A DNA stretch of 64,000 nt from an uncultured Bacteroidales bacterium (GTDB lineage: Bacteria > Bacteroidota > Bacteroidia > Bacteroidales > Paludibacteraceae), in NCBI GenBank assembly GCA_937907165.1, contig CALCUH010000135.1:111926-175925 (forward strand), written 5' to 3'. The notes under the pieces are model-generated. The model searched no databases. It was not told the origin of the DNA and worked only from the letters and a program-made list of their open reading frames with translations. Every line of letters begins with the position of its first letter. Position 1 is the stretch's first letter. This document shows positions 1 to 10,991 of the stretch, one piece after another. Both the position numbers and the translations under genes were made by a program.

Positions 1-3000
1 CTATATCCTTTTCAATCGCGTCTTTACGAGCTTCTGCCTCCTTATATGCTTTGGACGACTTATCAGGAGATAATACACTCAGTTCATGCGCAACTGCCGC
101 ATCAACAGCTTTTTTCGTATCTGCGTCTGGAGTAAACGCTTTGGTGGATGCTCCGGCATTTTCTACCGCTCTACGTTCACGCTCTCCGTATTTCGAGTCG
201 TTCGTCCATTCAAAATCGCCGTAACGATGTAACGTGGAAGCCATAAATTCAAAAACACGATGATCTGGATCCGGATCCGATACATTCGTCTTTTTTTTCA
301 TCCAACCCATTTGTTGTAATAACACAACAAGCTGCTTCATTAAATCCGGGCGCTTCCATATGTCTGAATTACTATCCACATATGCATTCCCTTTTTTATC
401 CAATTTTATAATTTTGCTAAGTAGTTTATCTTTATTATTCTTTTCTGCGTCTCGAATGACCGTCATAAACTCTTTATCGTTTTTATACAATTGTCGATAC
501 GCCTCAATAACAGCAGCAATTTCTCCTGGAGCATCTTCGGTTTTACCAGATGAGGCCTCTTTCAGTACATCAATACGCATCTTTTTGATCTGATCCTCCG
601 AGAATTGGCCGGATTTTCTCGCTTCATCCCTCATCTTCTCTGTCAACATGTCAAAGAAGGCCTCGTCCATATTCTTTCCCTTATTCTTTCCGTCGGAGTT
701 TACAAGCGATGATACGTGCGTCATACCGCGATCGCCCATACCATAATTCGTTCTAAAATCAGATGTTTTTAAAGATTCTTGTACCTTAAAACGGATTTTT
801 CCGTCAACCTCTTCGCGCTCGACACTGGCTGCGTCAAAGTCTATACCATCCATTAAGTATGAAGCAACTAATTTATTCATAGCGTCATCGGATAAATTCA
901 TGACGTCTTCTGGCGACATTCCTGCATCCATAATGGCGCTATGCGCATATTCGCTCCACTCTTCTGGCGTCATGACTTTCGAATATCTATCGCGAATACC
1001 ATAGTGCTGTTTAGCAATACGCGGGTCCATTTGGTGCATATTTTTATTTAGGCCACCAGCAAGCATTTTTTCCGCCATCCATCTATCGGCATCTTCTCGC
1101 GTCCACTCACCATTTTTTACCTGTTGATCGGCAAAGTCTCTTGCCATATCAGAGAAATCTTTTTCTGTCATACCAACAACATTATACAATGTTTCGTCGG
1201 CGCTGTCTTTATCATAATTCTTATCTACTGTGTTTAAATATAATCTATTACGTTGCCCTGTCGTATTCTTATACTCGTCGCGAGCTGTCTTCGCTTCGTC
1301 TGATAATTTTACGGCTTGTGCACCCTGCGCTGCGTGTTTACCAGAGTTCTGCCCAAGCTTTGTGTACCATTCTTGTATCATGCCACCAACTTGGAACATA
1401 CGACCAGATCTTTGACCGACGGACGCAAGGTATTGGAACATTGGCATTTTTGCCATCTGTTGAGCAAGGTCCTTTAGCTCACTGTCTTCAAGAATATATT
1501 TATAATTTTCATTTGTTTCGTCTATACCGAACCCTTGGCTATAGGCTTGGACAATATCCCACATGTCCTCCGCGAAGTTTTGTTCTCTTTCTGCGTCATT
1601 CTTACCGCGACCGTAATTCGCGCCACGTTTTTTCGCCCTCGCTTTAAATTCCTTAAATTTCTGTGCGAACAGCCTATCGGCGGAAAGACGACCGGCAACA
1701 AGGGACATTGTGTCTTGATTTACACCCATACCGCCCCATTCAATACCGGATTTGCTGACTGCGGCTTTGGCCTCGTCGTTAATATTAGATACAAACGACG
1801 TCCCCTCCAACACATCTCTTACGCCATAAGAAACAGCGCTCTTTACATTTTCTGTTGTTAAATCGCCGCTGAACTTGCTTAAGCGATCAACTACGTTGAT
1901 CAACATCGCTTCCATCGCCGTCACTAATTTTAGGTTTCCATTGACTTCCGTTGCGATAAGATCATTCGAATATTTGATACCATTGACATCCATTAAAACG
2001 CCATTTGTATCTTCTATTGCACCCTTATAAGATAGCGGTATATTAGGAGCAGAACGATAATCAAAATATTCATTACCAGCAGCATCTACCTTCTTATATT
2101 TTGACTCGTCTTCCGGACGATAAATTGCCATGTGCGATTCGCCCGTTTGTTCATCCATACCGATTTTATACGTTAATCCCTTGCTTTTAATTGCCTCGAC
2201 GACCTGATGAAGAAGATTGGAAAGATTTTGAGAATCACCGCCAGCATACTCCTTTATTTCGTCTTCGGACATACCGCTATCGGCCCACAATGTTTTAAGA
2301 CGCTCAAGGATATGCGAACCGTTTTTAATATTCTCTGGTAATCTATTAAGGAATTCATCTATATTATATATTTCCTTAATGTTTGGTTTTGCTTGGTTGG
2401 AAGTAGTTATTGTTGGATGCAGAGCTTTTAATCCTTCCTGCCGTTCATTATCTAAGACACTATAAGCGCCATTGTCAATCTTAGCAAGACGATAAAACTC
2501 ATGCGACGATAAACCACGAAACCTTGCTTCCAACACATCCTGAGTGATTTCATTTACGACATCTCGAATTTTATTGATCGCATCGCTATCAATAGGTCCA
2601 GATTGTGAGAAAGACGCGATTATCTTAGATGCCATTTTACCTCTAATCTTATCAAACATTTTAGAAGTTATTTGACTGACATCAAAACCATCGACAGAAC
2701 GACGAACCCCTTTGCGAATAAGTTTGTCTTGTACTCTATCAAATGTCTCGTCTATAAATTCCTTAATTGAATCCATATCTTCTGGTGTAAACCCATATGC
2801 TGTTTCTATATTCGCAACAAGTTCTTTTTTTCTTTTAGCTAATTCGCTAAAATCAGAAATACCAGATGCTGCTTCACGCGCTTGTGCTCCAATAACAGAT
2901 CTAGTCGTACTCTTCAAAAAATCGCTAAGTTTAAAATCTTCACCAAGCTTTTTGGAGTGCATCGTCATTTTCATAAGATCCTCAAAATCTACACCTTGTT

Positions 3001-3790
3001 CTTTTGCAAAATCTCCTATTAGCTTCTCCAAATCGTCTTTGCTCTTAATTGATCCTCTACTTTGCGCAATTCTGGTCTGCAAATCTTTTTTTACAGTCCA
3101 TTTTTTATAATTAAGCGCCTTATTAAGAATCTCGTCGATGTTTTCATCGCTAAGACCATTTTTGCGCAACCCGTCTCTGGTTTTTTCGTCATTAATATAA
3201 TCCTGAAAATCACCGAGAGTATTATTTCCAGCGTAACCCTCAACAACTCCACGGACCTCTTTATATGCTTCACGCTGAATCTGTTCAATGTGATCCTCCA
3301 CAATAGACGCACTACGAGCAAGCGCTCCTTGCAATCTTGACAACTCGCTGCTATATGATCCACCCGCGTTTCGTTTACCTGGTGTAATGACATGTAACGG
3401 ATCTTTGTCTATACCGGTTTGACGAGATTTTCCCAAAAAACCAGAAATAGAAGCTAGCCCTTTTCTTAATTTTGGTAAATTAGTCTCTGCGATACGTCCT
3501 GTTTGATCCGCCAAATAATCACCGAAATATTCAAAAAACCTTTGCAAATGCTCCATTTCTTCGTCTATTGCCGCCATTTCTTCTGCATTATTTTTGTCGG
3601 CATTATTTCTATCAATTATGTAATTACCAATTCTGTCGGCCATATTACTAAAAATATCGACAAAATCTGCTATACTTTCATCATATATATCCTTATCTGC
3701 GGACGACGACACTTTGTCAATCGCACTGTCTATAATATTAACAAAGTTTCTAATAGCCATTTCTTCATTTGAGAACATATTATTTTGCAT
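1..3790 (-). CDS. Very large virion protein, N-terminal 1263 residues (runs off left edge)
   Basis: One frame stays open from an ATG at 3790 to the left edge, where the reading phase still matches, so only the N-terminal part is visible. The start has a strong site (AGGAGG, 5 bases before the ATG). The product begins MQNNMFSNEEMAIRNF and is long, highly charged and mostly helical, with many Lys/Glu/Asp-rich stretches; I see no transmembrane segment, enzyme motif or repeat. It is the last gene of the leftward late operon, downstream of the fibre genes. Size and position fit a tape-measure or an internal/ejected virion protein, but tape measures usually follow the tail chaperone directly and this one does not. 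The function is therefore a guess; that it is a real gene is certain. Confidence 0.8.
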   Translation of the reverse strand, partial: MQNNMFSNEEMAIRNFVNIIDSAIDKVSSSADKDIYDESIADFVDIFSNMADRIGNYIIDRNNADKNNAEEMAAIDEEMEHLQRFFEYFGDYLADQTGRIAETNLPKLRKGLASISGFLGKSRQTGIDKDPLHVITPGKRNAGGSYSSELSRLQGALARSASIVEDHIEQIQREAYKEVRGVVEGYAGNNTLGDFQDYINDEKTRDGLRKNGLSDENIDEILNKALNYKKWTVKKDLQTRIAQSRGSIKSKDDLEKLIGDFAKEQGVDFEDLMKMTMHSKKLGEDFKLSDFLKSTTRSVIGAQAREAASGISDFSELAKRKKELVANIETAYGFTPEDMDSIKEFIDETFDRVQDKLIRKGVRRSVDGFDVSQITSKMFDKIRGKMASKIIASFSQSGPIDSDAINKIRDVVNEITQDVLEARFRGLSSHEFYRLAKIDNGAYSVLDNERQEGLKALHPTITTSNQAKPNIKEIYNIDEFLNRLPENIKNGSHILERLKTLWADSGMSEDEIKEYAGGDSQNLSNLLHQVVEAIKSKGLTYKIGMDEQTGESHMAIYRPEDESKYKKVDAAGNEYFDYRSAPNIPLSYKGAIEDTNGVLMDVNGIKYSNDLIATEVNGNLKLVTAMEAMLINVVDRLSKFSGDLTTENVKSAVSYGVRDVLEGTSFVSNINDEAKAAVSKSGIEWGGMGVNQDTMSLVAGRLSADRLFAQKFKEFKARAKKRGANYGRGKNDAEREQNFAEDMWDIVQAYSQGFGIDETNENYKYILEDSELKDLAQQMAKMPMFQYLASVGQRSGRMFQVGGMIQEWYTKLGQNSGKHAAQGAQAVKLSDEAKTARDEYKNTTGQRNRLYLNTVDKNYDKDSADETLYNVVGMTEKDFSDMARDFADQQVKNGEWTREDADRWMAEKMLAGGLNKNMHQMDPRIAKQHYGIRDRYSKVMTPEEWSEYAHSAIMDAGMSPEDVMNLSDDAMNKLVASYLMDGIDFDAASVEREEVDGKIRFKVQESLKTSDFRTNYGMGDRGMTHVSSLVNSDGKNKGKNMDEAFFDMLTEKMRDEARKSGQFSEDQIKKMRIDVLKEASSGKTEDAPGEIAAVIEAYRQLYKNDKEFMTVIRDAEKNNKDKLLSKIIKLDKKGNAYVDSNSDIWKRPDLMKQLVVLLQQMGWMKKKTNVSDPDPDHRVFEFMASTLHRYGDFEWTNDSKYGERERRAVENAGASTKAFTPDADTKKAVDAAVAHELSVLSPDKSSKAYKEAEARKDAIEKDI

Positions 3791-3823
3791 AAAAATCCTC
3801 CTAAAAATACAAAAAAACATACT

Positions 3824-3850
3824 AAAAAACGCCCTTCAAGGTCGTTTTTT
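3824..3850 (-). terminator. Hairpin with flanking A/T tracts
   Basis: Arms AAAAAACG and CGTTTTTT enclose CCTT/AAGG with a one-base mismatch, giving a symmetric terminator-like hairpin 34 bases upstream of the large virion gene start. It may end readthrough from the fibre genes or sit in the leader of the next gene. Confidence 0.6.
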
Positions 3851-3900
3851 TAACTTTTTTCTTAGATAAAACTAAGATTTTATTTATTTTACGTCAAAAA

Positions 3901-3957
3901 ACCATACGATCACATATATTCACATTATAATTACCAAAATATACATAATCGTATGGT
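3901..3957. repeat. 10-bp perfect inverted repeat with 37-base AT-rich spacer
   Basis: ACCATACGAT at 3901-3910 is exactly mirrored by ATCGTATGGT at 3948-3957. It lies in the non-coding gap 3791-4033 between two terminator hairpins. It could be an operator or an RNA stem; nothing else is seen in the gap. Confidence 0.5.
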
Positions 3958-3975
3958 CTTTTGACATTAACCTGT

Positions 3976-4000
3976 GTGGCGCGAGATCATCCCGCGCCAC
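3976..4000 (-). terminator. Terminator hairpin after the 185-aa tail gene
   Basis: GTGGCGCG pairs with CGCGCCAC across a nine-base loop, 34 bases beyond the stop of the gene ending at 4034. It is GC-rich in an AT-rich gap, as expected for an intrinsic terminator, though without a strong T tract. Confidence 0.65.
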
Positions 4001-4033
4001 GTGAAACAAAATGCGTGCCATATTTTCTTATCA

Positions 4034-4591
4034 TCAATATAATTTCTGAAGGTAAATAGACACCTTCGCACCATTCGGTAGCATCGGGCAATCAACACCG
4101 AGCTTACCCTGATATTGTAGCATATAATCCTCATCACCATTGCGTCCGAGCTGCGTAGAATGTGTAACGTCAAAAGTTGGCAAATTATCTTCGCACAACA
4201 TAACAGTCATATCGTCACCGCTCATATAACAGAAATGGTTCGCCGTATAACCTATTGGTGCCTCGTCTGCAAAAAGACCTGTAATTGTTACAATTAGATT
4301 ATATTTACCCGCAATCTTAAAATCAGACGGGAACAAATACGCAGGGATTGTTGCATTGAAATAACCAACCTCTTCCTCTGACCCATCGTATGTCATTTCG
4401 CAATCTCTAATAACGGTAATGATAGACGATTCTCCACCGCCACCTTCACCCGTAATAATATTGTTACCAACGCGAATTGCGGGTGCACCATCTGCATTTG
4501 TTCCAAACGCAATGTCGGTACTTGCGTCAAGACCACCATTACCAGTGGTGTTAATTTCCCATACCTCATTAATTAATTTGTTACTATCCAT
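4034..4591 (-). CDS. Tail/adsorption protein with VWxIN anchor module (185 aa)
   Basis: Residues about 8-55 carry the anchor module shared by five proteins of this locus: EVWEINTTG, then IAFGTNADG, then APAIRVGNNIITGEGGGG, ending in a glycine hinge. The remaining ~130 residues are beta-rich and have no match I recognise. The start at 4591 is set by AAAGGAG upstream. The gene sits between the giant S74 fibre (4701-10979) and the large virion protein, with its own terminator at 3976-4000. Inference: a short receptor-binding or capping protein attached to the same virion site as the larger fibres. Confidence 0.75.
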   Translation of the reverse strand: MDSNKLINEVWEINTTGNGGLDASTDIAFGTNADGAPAIRVGNNIITGEGGGGESSIITVIRDCEMTYDGSEEEVGYFNATIPAYLFPSDFKIAGKYNLIVTITGLFADEAPIGYTANHFCYMSGDDMTVMLCEDNLPTFDVTHSTQLGRNGDEDYMLQYQGKLGVDCPMLPNGAKVSIYLQKLY

Positions 4592-4628
4592 TTTGATTTT
4601 TTTTCTCCTTTTTAAAAAAGTGATTAAA

Positions 4629-4656
4629 GGAGTACGGGGACGATACCCCGTACTCC
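4629..4656 (-). terminator. Terminator after the giant tail fibre
   Basis: An 11-bp perfect stem (GGAGTACGGGG with CCCCGTACTCC) and a six-base loop lie 45 bases past the fibre stop codon at 4701. Confidence 0.75.
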
Positions 4657-4700
4657 AAACGTAGAAAATAGTATATACTATTCTTTCTTTATATACAGAT

Positions 4701-7700
4701 TTATTTATCTAAAATTTTTCTTTCTAATATCTCTAATCTACGTTTGCTATCTTCTAATTCCGCTTCCAAAGAAGCTCTTTTCTCTTTTTCTTTTTGCACC
4801 TCATTAACTAGAAGCGCGATAAACTCTCCGTATCTCAATCCACCGTCTCCATCTGGTTTTTCCGGATCATCAAGAACATACCCAGCAAATTCAGATGTTG
4901 ATATATGTGACGCATCCATAGCATCGCGAACTTCATCAAGAATAAATCCGCAGTGCTTTCTGCCACCCTGGCCGTCTATTAACTCATAAGATCTTGGTTT
5001 CAAGCGATCAAACATATCGCTATATTTATTTCCAATGTCCTCTATATTTGTCTTATGTAAACGAGACGACGTCTGAATGGTGCTATTCTGTGCGTATACA
5101 TCAGCCCATACACGACCTGTATATCCAAGATGATATGAATTTGTAGAGTCTGGTATAATGGAAGTTTTTGAAAAAACACACGATTGCGCCGTTCCACTCT
5201 GATAAGATGTGGAAAGAGTTGGCAACGATAAAGAAACACCTTGACCAGTATAAGTAGTACCTCCAACGGTAGTTATACCCCTCAATGATCCACGAACAAC
5301 AATCGTTCCCGTATATTCATAATGCTGACTCGTGCCAGTTCCAACGCTTCTCCACGACGCATCTGCGTCCGGGTGGCTTGGAAACATAACAGACACAACG
5401 TCATTAACATCGTGAGTAATTAATTGCGTGCCAATCACCTTAGACATTCTTGATCCAACCCAGAATGATATATATACGCCACTTGTATACTGCCAGTACG
5501 ACATGTTGGCTGGTTTACAAGAGATTACATATTTTATCTCGTTTGTTCCAAGAGAGGAGTCTGTTGATGATGTTGAATACACGACGCTTGCTGTTGCAGT
5601 TGTTGTGCTCGGTATACCACCAGATTGGTATCTTTGTCCATTACTTTCAATAAAATCAATTGCGGCGTTTTTAACAGCAGCTTTATTAAGATATGTGTTC
5701 TTAGCAACGCTCATATTACCAGCGAATCCAGCATCCGTATTACATACGAAGTTATCGGCAGTCACAGATTGTGCCGCAACAGCTCCTGACACATAGGCGT
5801 CATTTGCAATCATATGACCGTCATTATATACCATAAACTGGTCATTGTCATTATATTTAACAGAAATTGCGTTACCGGACGCACCTGCATCAGATTGTAA
5901 ACCAACAAAAGAACCGCTTGATGACCCCTTATAAATTTTATTCTTATCAACCGACCAACCGGCAATCTTAACAGTATGGTTTCCTGCATCTGCTGAGAAC
6001 ATCGATTCTCCCTGCGCTGGATCAACAACATTAATTTTGTTTGCCGTAATACTTGTAGCGGCAATTTGTTGGGCAGCCAATTGCTTAATTTCAGCCGATT
6101 TCGCATTTATAACTTGCGCTTGAACATTATCAGCAGTCAAAATTTTTGTTGTAATCTCATCAGCGTGCAAAACACCGGTATCTATATTTGTAGCCTTTAC
6201 ATCACCAATAACGGCGCTCTGGATATCTGCATAATGCGCTTGTAAATTATCTGTTGTAAGTAATTTAGTTTTCATCGCATCCGCCGTAACAATCGAAGCA
6301 GCCACACTTTCCGCGCTGATTTGTGTAGCAGTAATCGTGCCAGTCGCTATTTTATTACCATTGATATGAGTCCCGTCGTCGCTATAAATATTGTTTTTTA
6401 TATCAGACGCATCATCAACAATAACGGCTGTGTAAGTCGTGTCAGACGGATTTGCCCACGTCAGTTTGTATCTCGTATAAATAGTGGTTCCCTTACTCCA
6501 CGTCGGTCTTGTTGTACTCCAGTTAACTTGGTTCGTACTGAACTCCTGCACCATATTTGTAACAGACTTACCTGTTGCGCCAGTCGGTCCAGTTGCACCA
6601 TCTTTACCATTTGTACCGTTGGTACCATTTGCGCCCGTTGGTCCCTGTGGTCCAGTTGGTCCTGTCGCACCATCTTTACCATCCTTACCATTTGTACCAT
6701 TAATACCGCTCGGTCCGGTTGGCCCGGTAGAACCAGTATCGCCATAAACAGCAATAAGCAAAACTGTCGTTTGTGTCTGTCCGTCTGTATATGTCACAAC
6801 TTCCTTTTGCCATAAATACTTATTGGTCGGACTCATTGTCGGCATTGTTGTACTTGTAATTTGACTTGCCTCTGGTGCTGTCGAAGTTGTTGTTACTTTA
6901 TATCTATAATCCATAGAACTAATGCCTTTACCGTCCTTACCATTTGCGCCATCCTTACCATTTGTACCGTTAGTGCCATTAGTTCCTTTATACGAAACAG
7001 AATACGATTCTGTTTTTGATCCGTTTGAATAATTTACTATCGTTTGTGTCCACAAGTATTGTCCATTTGAAACAGACGGAACCGTTGTACTCCAAGTACC
7101 AGTAGGTTTAGTAGTACCACTATTCCCCGCCTGATATTTAATTGAGGTGGATGTAATCGTTACGGACGTACCTGCCTCGCCTTGTATTCCTTGGTCGCCC
7201 TTTTCGCCATATGCCGCAAGAAGAACAACAGTTGTTTTGTCCTCCACATTCGGATCAGTAAAATCGACAACTTCCTTTTGCCACAAAAATCTATTGCTTG
7301 ATGTCGGCATTGTCATTGTCAAAGAAGTAACAGCAGATGCTTCCGGTACGGTAGACACATTGTTAGTTAAATAATAATATGTGATACTATTAATGCCATT
7401 ACCGTCGTCACCTTTATCACCCTTATCACCAACATATTTAGACCATAAATAGAGAGACTTGTTGGTCGGAGCAATTGGTGAATCACTATGAGCAATGCCT
7501 ATGTACAAAGTATATCGTGTTGGCTCTGTTACAAAATTGCTACCGTCAGAATTTGCAGAATATCGAATATGTGTATAAGAAGAAACACCATCCGACCCAG
7601 CCTCTCCCTTTGTCTTGCTCCACGCATAATCGGAGTACGCAGTTGATTCAATCGGGGTTGTTTTATTATACGCAATACCAATGTACGATTTCCCTGACGG

Positions 7701-10700
7701 ATTGTCGCTCATACCACTTGTTGGTGTGTCCGCATATTTTATCCATGTATAATATGTAACGCCGTCATCTCCAGGTACACCCTGTACGCCCTGTTCACCT
7801 TTTGTTTTTGTCCACGCATAATCTCCTGGATTCTGGCTATCATATTCCTCGAAGTCGGTATATTGACCTATATACGTCTTACCAACACTATCGGTTGTAC
7901 TAAAGCCCTGTCTGCCGTCTTCGCTTGTTGCATATGCGATATGCAAGTAACTAGTTTTTCCATCTTCACCATTTACACCTGGTATACCACGCTCTCCTGG
8001 CTGACCCTCCATTCCCTCAAATCGCGACCACGTATATTTTCCCGGGTCTGTTGAGTCTTGTTGGGTATAGTCAACATATGTACCAATATACTTATTTGGT
8101 GTTTCACTCATTGGCGTTCCGCTTGCATTTTCAGAATATTTAATGTGGAAATATGATGTTTTACCGTCATCACCGTTTGTACCAGGTATACCTTGATCAC
8201 CCTTTGGACCTTGTAACCCTTGTAGTCCCTGTTCCCCTCGTGGTCCACGAATTTCACCACAATCCTTAAAAACATCTGGGAGCTCTGATAGCATTTGCAG
8301 ATGACCATTTTCATCAATATATCCGTCGCCAATTTTTGTACATTCCGCCCTTGACGGCTTAACAGCAATACCAGTTCCGTCTTTACCATCAACCGCCTGT
8401 ATTTTTACAGGGTTCCCCCACGTGTTGCCACCATCGTATGTATACGATCCGTAAAAATCATGCTCTGTATCGTTTGTCTTATGCCAACCACTTACGCTGG
8501 TAGATGGGTAACTATCATACGATGTTCCGTCGGACGGCTTTGTAATATATTCTCTCGCATACAATATGTGCGTCGGGCTGCTTCCAACTCCCCAGCTAAT
8601 ACTTCCGTTCAGTCTAACATTGCCAAGTGTGTCAACAATAAACTGATCGTTTACATTAATATCGCCCTTGAATGTAGCTGCCCCGTCTGATGTAATCTTA
8701 AAATTCTTAGATGTCAATTCGCCATTTGTCAAATCGAACTTCGTACCATGAGAAGAAAAACCGCCTGTCCCCTCGCTATAATTACCAGATTTAATAGAAC
8801 CTGTTGTAATACGATCTCCAGAAATTGTTGTCGAACCACTTGCGCCAACATCATAGGGTTTCAAGAACTTTGTCGTCCCCGTCATCACAATTTTGTCGGC
8901 ATTAATATTAACAGAACTTCCAGATTCATTTATAGCTGTTACAATCGACGCAGAGTTAATTTGTTTATCGTCTGAAACAACAAGCGATACTTTTGCACCG
9001 GCTTCTTCGGCCTCTGTTTTAATAGATGCTATTTGCCCCACATCATCTTCAACATCGGATTTCCAGCCTGACACTATATCAACCTCTGATTTTGCCGCAT
9101 TGGCAGTCGCCGTAACATCAGCGATGCTTGTCGTCGCATCGTCTTTCCACTCCGATATAATATCAACGCGAGCTTTTGTATCGTCGGCGAGTTCTCTAAT
9201 AAGGGCAATGCTCTCTATGTTGCCACTATCTACGTCGCCCTTCCATGTTACAAGATTATCAACCTCTGCTCGTGTTTCGGTTGCCATAGTTCTAATATTA
9301 GCGATACTCTCTATGTTACCACTATCTACGTCGCCTTTCCACGCAGCAAGAGTTTCAACCTGCGCTTGCGTTGCGTTGGCCAATTCAGTGACGCTTGCGA
9401 TACTTTCTATCTCTCCTCGGTCAACCTGGCCTCTCCACGCAGCAAGCTCTGTAACCTGCGCTTGTGTTGCGTCCGCCTTTTGATTAATAGTGGCGATGCT
9501 TTCGCTCGCTGCTTCCTTCCACATGGTCAAACTTTCTATTTCAGACTCGTCCTCGTGCATACGCGCACCAATTGACGCATAGCTTCCGCGAGCATTAACA
9601 ATCTCGGCCGATATAGCGTCTGCCGTTTGAGAAATCGTGGAAATTAATCTATTATTGACATTACTGCGAAGCGTTGCCCGCTTCACCCAAGCACCATTAA
9701 GAACTCCATATAACGTATCCGCATCATATTTATTATCATTGTATAATACGTCAGATGTGGGCACCCAGTATTTTATCGAACCAGTTGGGTTTATATATGT
9801 ATCTGAAAAACTAATCAAATTAGAAGCAGAAATAGACCAACCGTAATCATTCCCCGTCCATGTATAATAATATCCCTTTGTAAAAGTATATGACGGCGAA
9901 TCAGACACTGCATATTTTTCTGTATATGAATATACGCCATTTATATCATCCGGGTCATATGGAACATAAATAGCATTTTTTTGTATAATATTATCAGCCT
10001 GCTCTTTATTGTATAGACCATATGATTGAGAATATTTGCCAATGGAATATGCGTCAATACTAGCAACAAGTGTCTTAAAAGACTGCGCCGTCTTTTCGAT
10101 GGCGGCAGTATTCTCTTCTGTGGCTGTGCGAACCGTTCTTATTTCTGTTTTTGTGCCCATATTTTCAACGATATATTCGGCACCGCTCATTTTTTCTCCT
10201 GTTTCTGGATCTATTGGCTCCCATTTTGTAATAGGTTCAACTTGTTCTTTAAGTGTATTGACATTTGATAACGCAGTGTTCGCCTGTTCTTTTGCTTCTT
10301 TACTCTTTTCCTCCGCTACTTTAATAGCATCTTCTGCTTTTTCATATGCGCTACCCGCTGCCTGATACGCGCTACCAGCTGCCGTCACGGCTGTCGCCGC
10401 ATCTGTAATCGCTTGTTTTGCGTCCTTTAACGCATCATCTGCTGTTTTTTTTGCCTTTTCCGCTATCTCCCTCGTCTCTATAATATCAGTACTATTAAAA
10501 GAATTCAGGTGTTTAATAGAAAACTTTGCTTCCGTTCTATCTAATTCAATAATAACATACTTAAAAACATCATCAGTATTAGAAATATTAATATAAGAAA
10601 ACCACTGAAACATTATCGGGCTTCCAGAAGATATTTTAACATTTGACGCTGGATAAAATTCAATAAAATTATTGTTTGTTTCCAATACAATAATGCAATT

Positions 10701-10979
10701 TTGATTTTCGATAATAAAATCAATAGCATCGGCGGTTGACATCTCTGTCGGTTCGATGAGCGCCCCATCGATATCTATTGATCCACCGTTAGAGAATTTA
10801 AAAGAAATTTTCTCTTGAACTGTACCTCCACCGCCACCTTTTGACGTGAACGTTATATCTCCTATTCTAAGAGCTGCATCTCCTGTGGCAGTCGTCCCAA
10901 ATTCAATGTTAGATATATTCTCGTTATCACCAATATTTTCTGCGTTGATTTCCCATATTCTTTGATGTATCTTGTCCAT
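4701..10979 (-). CDS. Giant tail fibre: anchor module, coiled coils, collagen-like repeats, C-terminal S74 chaperone (2092 aa)
   Basis: Domain order from the sequence. Residues ~7-52: VWxIN-type anchor (RIWEINAENIG, then ISNIEFGTT, AALRIGDITF) ending in GGGGG. Residues ~165-700: heptad-rich coiled coil with repeated units such as TLAAWKGDVDSGNIESIA. Residues ~900-1530: several short Gly-X-Y collagen-like blocks (GPRGEQGLQGLQGPKGDQG, GPTGATGK) alternating with repeated beta modules of the type 'YLWSKTKGE'. Last ~120 residues: an intramolecular chaperone of the Peptidase_S74 family (SSRLHKTNIEDIG, LKPRSYEL, GRKHCGFILDEV, LRYGEFIALLVNEVQ) and a final coiled coil. S74 domains trimerise fibres and then cut themselves off, so the mature fibre is probably shorter. 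This is the likely main host-recognition fibre. Its start at 10979 follows an AAGGAGGTG site. Confidence 0.93.
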   Translation of the reverse strand: MDKIHQRIWEINAENIGDNENISNIEFGTTATGDAALRIGDITFTSKGGGGGTVQEKISFKFSNGGSIDIDGALIEPTEMSTADAIDFIIENQNCIIVLETNNNFIEFYPASNVKISSGSPIMFQWFSYINISNTDDVFKYVIIELDRTEAKFSIKHLNSFNSTDIIETREIAEKAKKTADDALKDAKQAITDAATAVTAAGSAYQAAGSAYEKAEDAIKVAEEKSKEAKEQANTALSNVNTLKEQVEPITKWEPIDPETGEKMSGAEYIVENMGTKTEIRTVRTATEENTAAIEKTAQSFKTLVASIDAYSIGKYSQSYGLYNKEQADNIIQKNAIYVPYDPDDINGVYSYTEKYAVSDSPSYTFTKGYYYTWTGNDYGWSISASNLISFSDTYINPTGSIKYWVPTSDVLYNDNKYDADTLYGVLNGAWVKRATLRSNVNNRLISTISQTADAISAEIVNARGSYASIGARMHEDESEIESLTMWKEAASESIATINQKADATQAQVTELAAWRGQVDRGEIESIASVTELANATQAQVETLAAWKGDVDSGNIESIANIRTMATETRAEVDNLVTWKGDVDSGNIESIALIRELADDTKARVDIISEWKDDATTSIADVTATANAAKSEVDIVSGWKSDVEDDVGQIASIKTEAEEAGAKVSLVVSDDKQINSASIVTAINESGSSVNINADKIVMTGTTKFLKPYDVGASGSTTISGDRITTGSIKSGNYSEGTGGFSSHGTKFDLTNGELTSKNFKITSDGAATFKGDINVNDQFIVDTLGNVRLNGSISWGVGSSPTHILYAREYITKPSDGTSYDSYPSTSVSGWHKTNDTEHDFYGSYTYDGGNTWGNPVKIQAVDGKDGTGIAVKPSRAECTKIGDGYIDENGHLQMLSELPDVFKDCGEIRGPRGEQGLQGLQGPKGDQGIPGTNGDDGKTSYFHIKYSENASGTPMSETPNKYIGTYVDYTQQDSTDPGKYTWSRFEGMEGQPGERGIPGVNGEDGKTSYLHIAYATSEDGRQGFSTTDSVGKTYIGQYTDFEEYDSQNPGDYAWTKTKGEQGVQGVPGDDGVTYYTWIKYADTPTSGMSDNPSGKSYIGIAYNKTTPIESTAYSDYAWSKTKGEAGSDGVSSYTHIRYSANSDGSNFVTEPTRYTLYIGIAHSDSPIAPTNKSLYLWSKYVGDKGDKGDDGNGINSITYYYLTNNVSTVPEASAVTSLTMTMPTSSNRFLWQKEVVDFTDPNVEDKTTVVLLAAYGEKGDQGIQGEAGTSVTITSTSIKYQAGNSGTTKPTGTWSTTVPSVSNGQYLWTQTIVNYSNGSKTESYSVSYKGTNGTNGTNGKDGANGKDGKGISSMDYRYKVTTTSTAPEASQITSTTMPTMSPTNKYLWQKEVVTYTDGQTQTTVLLIAVYGDTGSTGPTGPSGINGTNGKDGKDGATGPTGPQGPTGANGTNGTNGKDGATGPTGATGKSVTNMVQEFSTNQVNWSTTRPTWSKGTTIYTRYKLTWANPSDTTYTAVIVDDASDIKNNIYSDDGTHINGNKIATGTITATQISAESVAASIVTADAMKTKLLTTDNLQAHYADIQSAVIGDVKATNIDTGVLHADEITTKILTADNVQAQVINAKSAEIKQLAAQQIAATSITANKINVVDPAQGESMFSADAGNHTVKIAGWSVDKNKIYKGSSSGSFVGLQSDAGASGNAISVKYNDNDQFMVYNDGHMIANDAYVSGAVAAQSVTADNFVCNTDAGFAGNMSVAKNTYLNKAAVKNAAIDFIESNGQRYQSGGIPSTTTATASVVYSTSSTDSSLGTNEIKYVISCKPANMSYWQYTSGVYISFWVGSRMSKVIGTQLITHDVNDVVSVMFPSHPDADASWRSVGTGTSQHYEYTGTIVVRGSLRGITTVGGTTYTGQGVSLSLPTLSTSYQSGTAQSCVFSKTSIIPDSTNSYHLGYTGRVWADVYAQNSTIQTSSRLHKTNIEDIGNKYSDMFDRLKPRSYELIDGQGGRKHCGFILDEVRDAMDASHISTSEFAGYVLDDPEKPDGDGGLRYGEFIALLVNEVQKEKEKRASLEAELEDSKRRLEILERKILDK

Positions 10980-10991
10980 ATAGACACCTCC

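Noticed and set aside
1141..1861. Plus-strand frames opposite the large virion protein
   Set aside because: The minus strand is continuously open here with a strong start signal; the plus frames are shadows without ribosome binding sites.
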